Shown here piece by piece: positions 61,451-64,000 of a stretch of 64,000 nt of DNA. The notes beneath the pieces are model-generated. The model was not told where the DNA came from, ran no database searches, and saw nothing but the letters and a program-made list of their open reading frames with translations. Position numbers and translations under genes: made by a program. Numbering within the stretch: the first letter of the stretch is position 1; every line of letters begins with the position of its first letter. The DNA comes from Trebouxia sp. TZW2008 (taxonomy: Eukaryota > Chlorophyta > Trebouxiophyceae > Trebouxiales > Trebouxiaceae). Location of the stretch: the NCBI GenBank assembly GCA_002118135.1, contig BDIU01000032.1, forward strand, positions 124,001-188,000. The letters are read 5' to 3'.

Positions 61451-64000
61451 ATGTCGACGTCTCCAATGGCGAAAGAGTCTAATCCAATGGACCCTGTCGT
61501 ACGAGAAGACTCCGCCAGCAAAGCTGCAGGCCACATACCTACTTCCGCAGAGCTGGTCGATGACAAAATAAGTATGTTTTCAAGCGCCCCTTGCATGGTC
61601 TGCAGCAAGAGGCATGCAACAGCTTTGCGTGTCTCACCAAGCTTACCAAGCTGCTGATGGATGTCTTCTCATCTTCAGGTTCAGATCAGAAGGGTGTCAA
61701 AAAGGGTTGGAATGGTGGTGCGGGCAGCTGGTTTGATGCGTGGTTGACATCAGCTGCAGCTCAGGTTCTTGTCTTTCCCTGCTGAACTCTTCAACTTGGG
61801 CTGCGCATCGGCATGTGTTCTTCCTATCATAGCACAGTTATCACAGTATGCCCTTTGTCTTGTCTTCAGCACGCTCAGCTTGTCTTTTTACAAGAGATGA
61901 TGCTGATGTTCTGAGCTCTTGCTTACTGCAGATTGGGCAGGTCATGTTGGCGCTACCAAATGCAGTAGCCCAGACAGGCCTCCGAGCAGGCGTGCCTCTG
62001 CTGTTCATGTACTCGCTCTTCTCCATGTTCACCATTCACTTGCTGAATGCGTTGTACTGTGAGTACAAAGCCCGTAAGGTGAGTGGGCAAACTAGGCAAC
62101 ATTGCGTACGATGCTTTGCATAATCATGACTTGTTTGCATGTCCATTCCAAATTGTTTATTTGGAAATTGTACATTTCTCAAAGACAGCAGCATATGACA
62201 TCTGAGTGTTTTGCTTGCAGACCTGCATTTTATATCATTGCTACAACCCTTGCTAGATTGTGGCAGACCTGATTGCTAATTTTGCTTTTGCAACATGAGT
62301 AAAACCAGTTTCATAAGCTCAACGGCCAATAGCAATGTTAGCATGGCTTGTTGTGAAAGCCAGATGGCTTTAGGCATACATTACACCAAGACGCTTCCGG
62401 AGACACGGCTCCTGCTTTGGCGCGAAATTGCTGCACCAGTTTCAGTCGCTCTGCCGTCTCTATGCTGATGCATAACTGTGACATGCAGATCAAGGCAGGC
62501 CAGTGGGAGGGTGGTCACAGCAAAAATGCGACGCAGTACTACAATGTTGTCGGCTACTTGACTCACAAATGGATCGGTGCCTTTGTGATGTTCATCACCA
62601 TCATCTCCCTCTGCTCAACTGGCATTGCTCAGATTGTGGCCATCAGCACTGGATTGTATTACTTGGATACCAGCATTAGCAAGAGGTGGGTGTGCTGCTG
62701 CATTCATGTACCATGTTTGACATCAGTATGGACAGCCTAACCCCTAGTCTACAGGATGCTTTACAGGGGATTTCAGCACATATGTGATGGCTTCCTAGAC
62801 AAAGCTGATGGTGTCAAATTTGTACTTCTTTTCTTTTGTAGCTGGGCATCATTCATCAATGTCAATTCAAGCTACGTATTACTAGTTGTGTACTATTTGC
62901 AGCCCAGTCTGTGCAGCATTGGAGCATTGACAGCAGTTGCTAGTACACCATTGACAACACTTGCTAGTACAGCAAACATTCTGTCCTGTGACCAATCACA
63001 ATGTTCTTGCAGGACATGGTCGTTGATCTTTGGAGCAGTGCTGACATGCACCATGACCTTCATCCCCACCTTCCGCCACTTCAGGATCTACAATATTATC
63101 TCCCTCACCGGCACAGCCTACACTGCTATCTACCTCATTGTTACAGCATGTAAGTCTTTGCTGCTCATCTTTGCAGCAAAAGTGATCACAGTTTTCCAGT
63201 CTGCTTGAACAATTATGCATTCATGTGGGGGCTTCCCTTCAGTAGCTCACGCATTTGTCAACATAGCTGACCGACTCTGGCATGTGACAGGAAGGCATTC
63301 ACTCCTAGCATTGTGACATGCATGGCACACAAAGGGACACATACAGGTTTACATGTAGGGACTGTGCTCATTTGTTCTCTTGCACACGTTCTGACTTGTC
63401 TGGCTGTGTTGTGCAGGCCAAGTTGGGCTGAAGCCTGGCAGTGGGCATGTGGGCCCCACCAGCATGGAGAGCCTCTTCCTGGGAGCAAATGTGTTCATGA
63501 ACGCCTTTGGAGGACACACTCTCTCATTGTAAGCTGCTATTCAATGCTCCCATCTTGCACAATTGGGCGGCAGCATAACCTGTGGTGCTTCACCCTTAGT
63601 TCTTATCTAGTCCCTGTCATGCGTGGCAGACAGCAATATAATGGTACAGCTTGATGCAAACATGTCATGGTGCCTGTCTCTAGTCAGAGTCAATTTGTGG
63701 ATCACATTGAGGTCATTGCTACTGTGATTCACCCAGCATCCATTCCACACTCAACCAATCACAGTCATGTTGTGGATTATAATGAGCAATTGATGCTGTG
63801 TATCACCCCAGCAGTCTTTCCACACTCAATGTCTGTTGTTCCAGCAATGTTCCGGGACTCAAGGCTTGTGTTTTGGGTTGCAGTGAGGTCATTGATGCAA
63901 TGTACCACCCCAGCAAGTATGACCAGGTGTACCCCTTCAGCTACCTCTACACCTACTTTGTCACAGTGCCTCACTCTATCCTCATCCAGCTTGCCTCACC
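61451..64000 (+). CDS. AUX1/LAX-like amino-acid/auxin permease, partial
   Basis: Proton-coupled AAAP-family permease resembling plant auxin influx carriers. Exons 61451-61571, 61679-61764, 61932-62078, 62489-62685, 63013-63148, 63417-63528 and 63884 to the right edge chain in phase. An acidic soluble N terminus is followed by GSWFDAWLTSAAAQIGQVML, LPNAVAQTGLRAGVPLLFMY (helix 1 region), LLNALYCEYKARK, FVMFITIISLCSTGIAQIVA, TWSLIFGAVLTCTMTFIPTF, RIYNIISLTGTAYTAIY and GPTSMESLFLGANVFMNAFG. The order W-F, EY+xRK, TWxxIFGA, IPxF+xxRI and FGGH matches AUX1/LAX, including FGGHTLS and the EVIDAMYHPSKY block. The C-terminal helices lie beyond the window. Whether it transports auxin is unknown; algal AUX1-like proteins are described but their substrates are not settled. 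Confidence 0.88.
63700..63925 (+). repeat. AUX1-like exon-start copies
   Basis: The exon start at 63884 (GAGGTCATTGATGCAATGTA, then CCACCCCAGCA) is preceded in the intron by degenerate versions at about 63708 (GAGGTCATTG-TGTGATTCACCCAGCA) and about 63781 (ATTGATGCTGTGTATCACC then CCAGCA). Confidence 0.85.

Overview
This is nuclear DNA of a green plant-lineage eukaryote, most likely a unicellular green alga (Chlorophyta, perhaps Trebouxiophyceae). The genes are split by many short to medium GT-AG introns. Several products are plastid-type enzymes with transit peptides: tocopherol cyclase, uroporphyrinogen decarboxylase, malonyl-CoA:ACP transacylase and malic enzyme. A plant-type AUX1/LAX-like permease is also present. 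A rotatin-like centriole protein and a TBC1D19-like protein suggest a lineage that keeps basal-body and cilium genes. The taxonomic placement is inference; no rRNA or organellar marker lies in the window.

Layout from left to right: rotatin-like (-, runs off the left edge to about 5050); UROD (+, 5670-8092); PQ-loop transporter (-, 10949-8405); tocopherol cyclase VTE1 (+, 11423-15148); phosphomannomutase (+, 16142-17522); malic enzyme (-, 24146-18136); a small LEA-like plastid protein (+, 24580-25064); NADPH diflavin reductase NDOR1/TAH18 (-, 32643-25811); transportin-3/importin-13-like (+, 32959-41638); SUMO (-, 42303-41726); organellar ribosomal protein uL24 (+, 42669-43828); tRNA-Arg(CCG) (+, 44330-44402); malonyl-CoA:ACP transacylase (+, about 44899-48289); a short-chain dehydrogenase (-, 52083-49198); CNOT9 (-, 54551-52928); TBC1D19-like (+, 55437-60131); and an AUX1-like permease (+, 61451 to beyond the right edge). 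Neighbours mostly alternate in orientation, giving compact divergent promoters and convergent 3' ends. There is no operon logic, only ordinary housekeeping and plastid metabolism genes side by side. For seven genes (UROD, PMM, SUMO, uL24, CNOT9, the LEA-like protein and much of AUX1) I chained exons whose phases and lengths close exactly.

The most unusual property is structural. In at least ten of the seventeen protein genes, on both strands, introns or 3' flanks carry degenerate tandem copies of the neighbouring exon, usually including its splice junction. There are 2-4 copies with periods of roughly 54-216 bp. Many real exons also begin with GT straight after the acceptor AG. Together this looks like ongoing exon-junction micro-duplication, with copies decaying inside introns. 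It fits the AGGT tandem-duplication model of intron gain and would also create competing splice sites.
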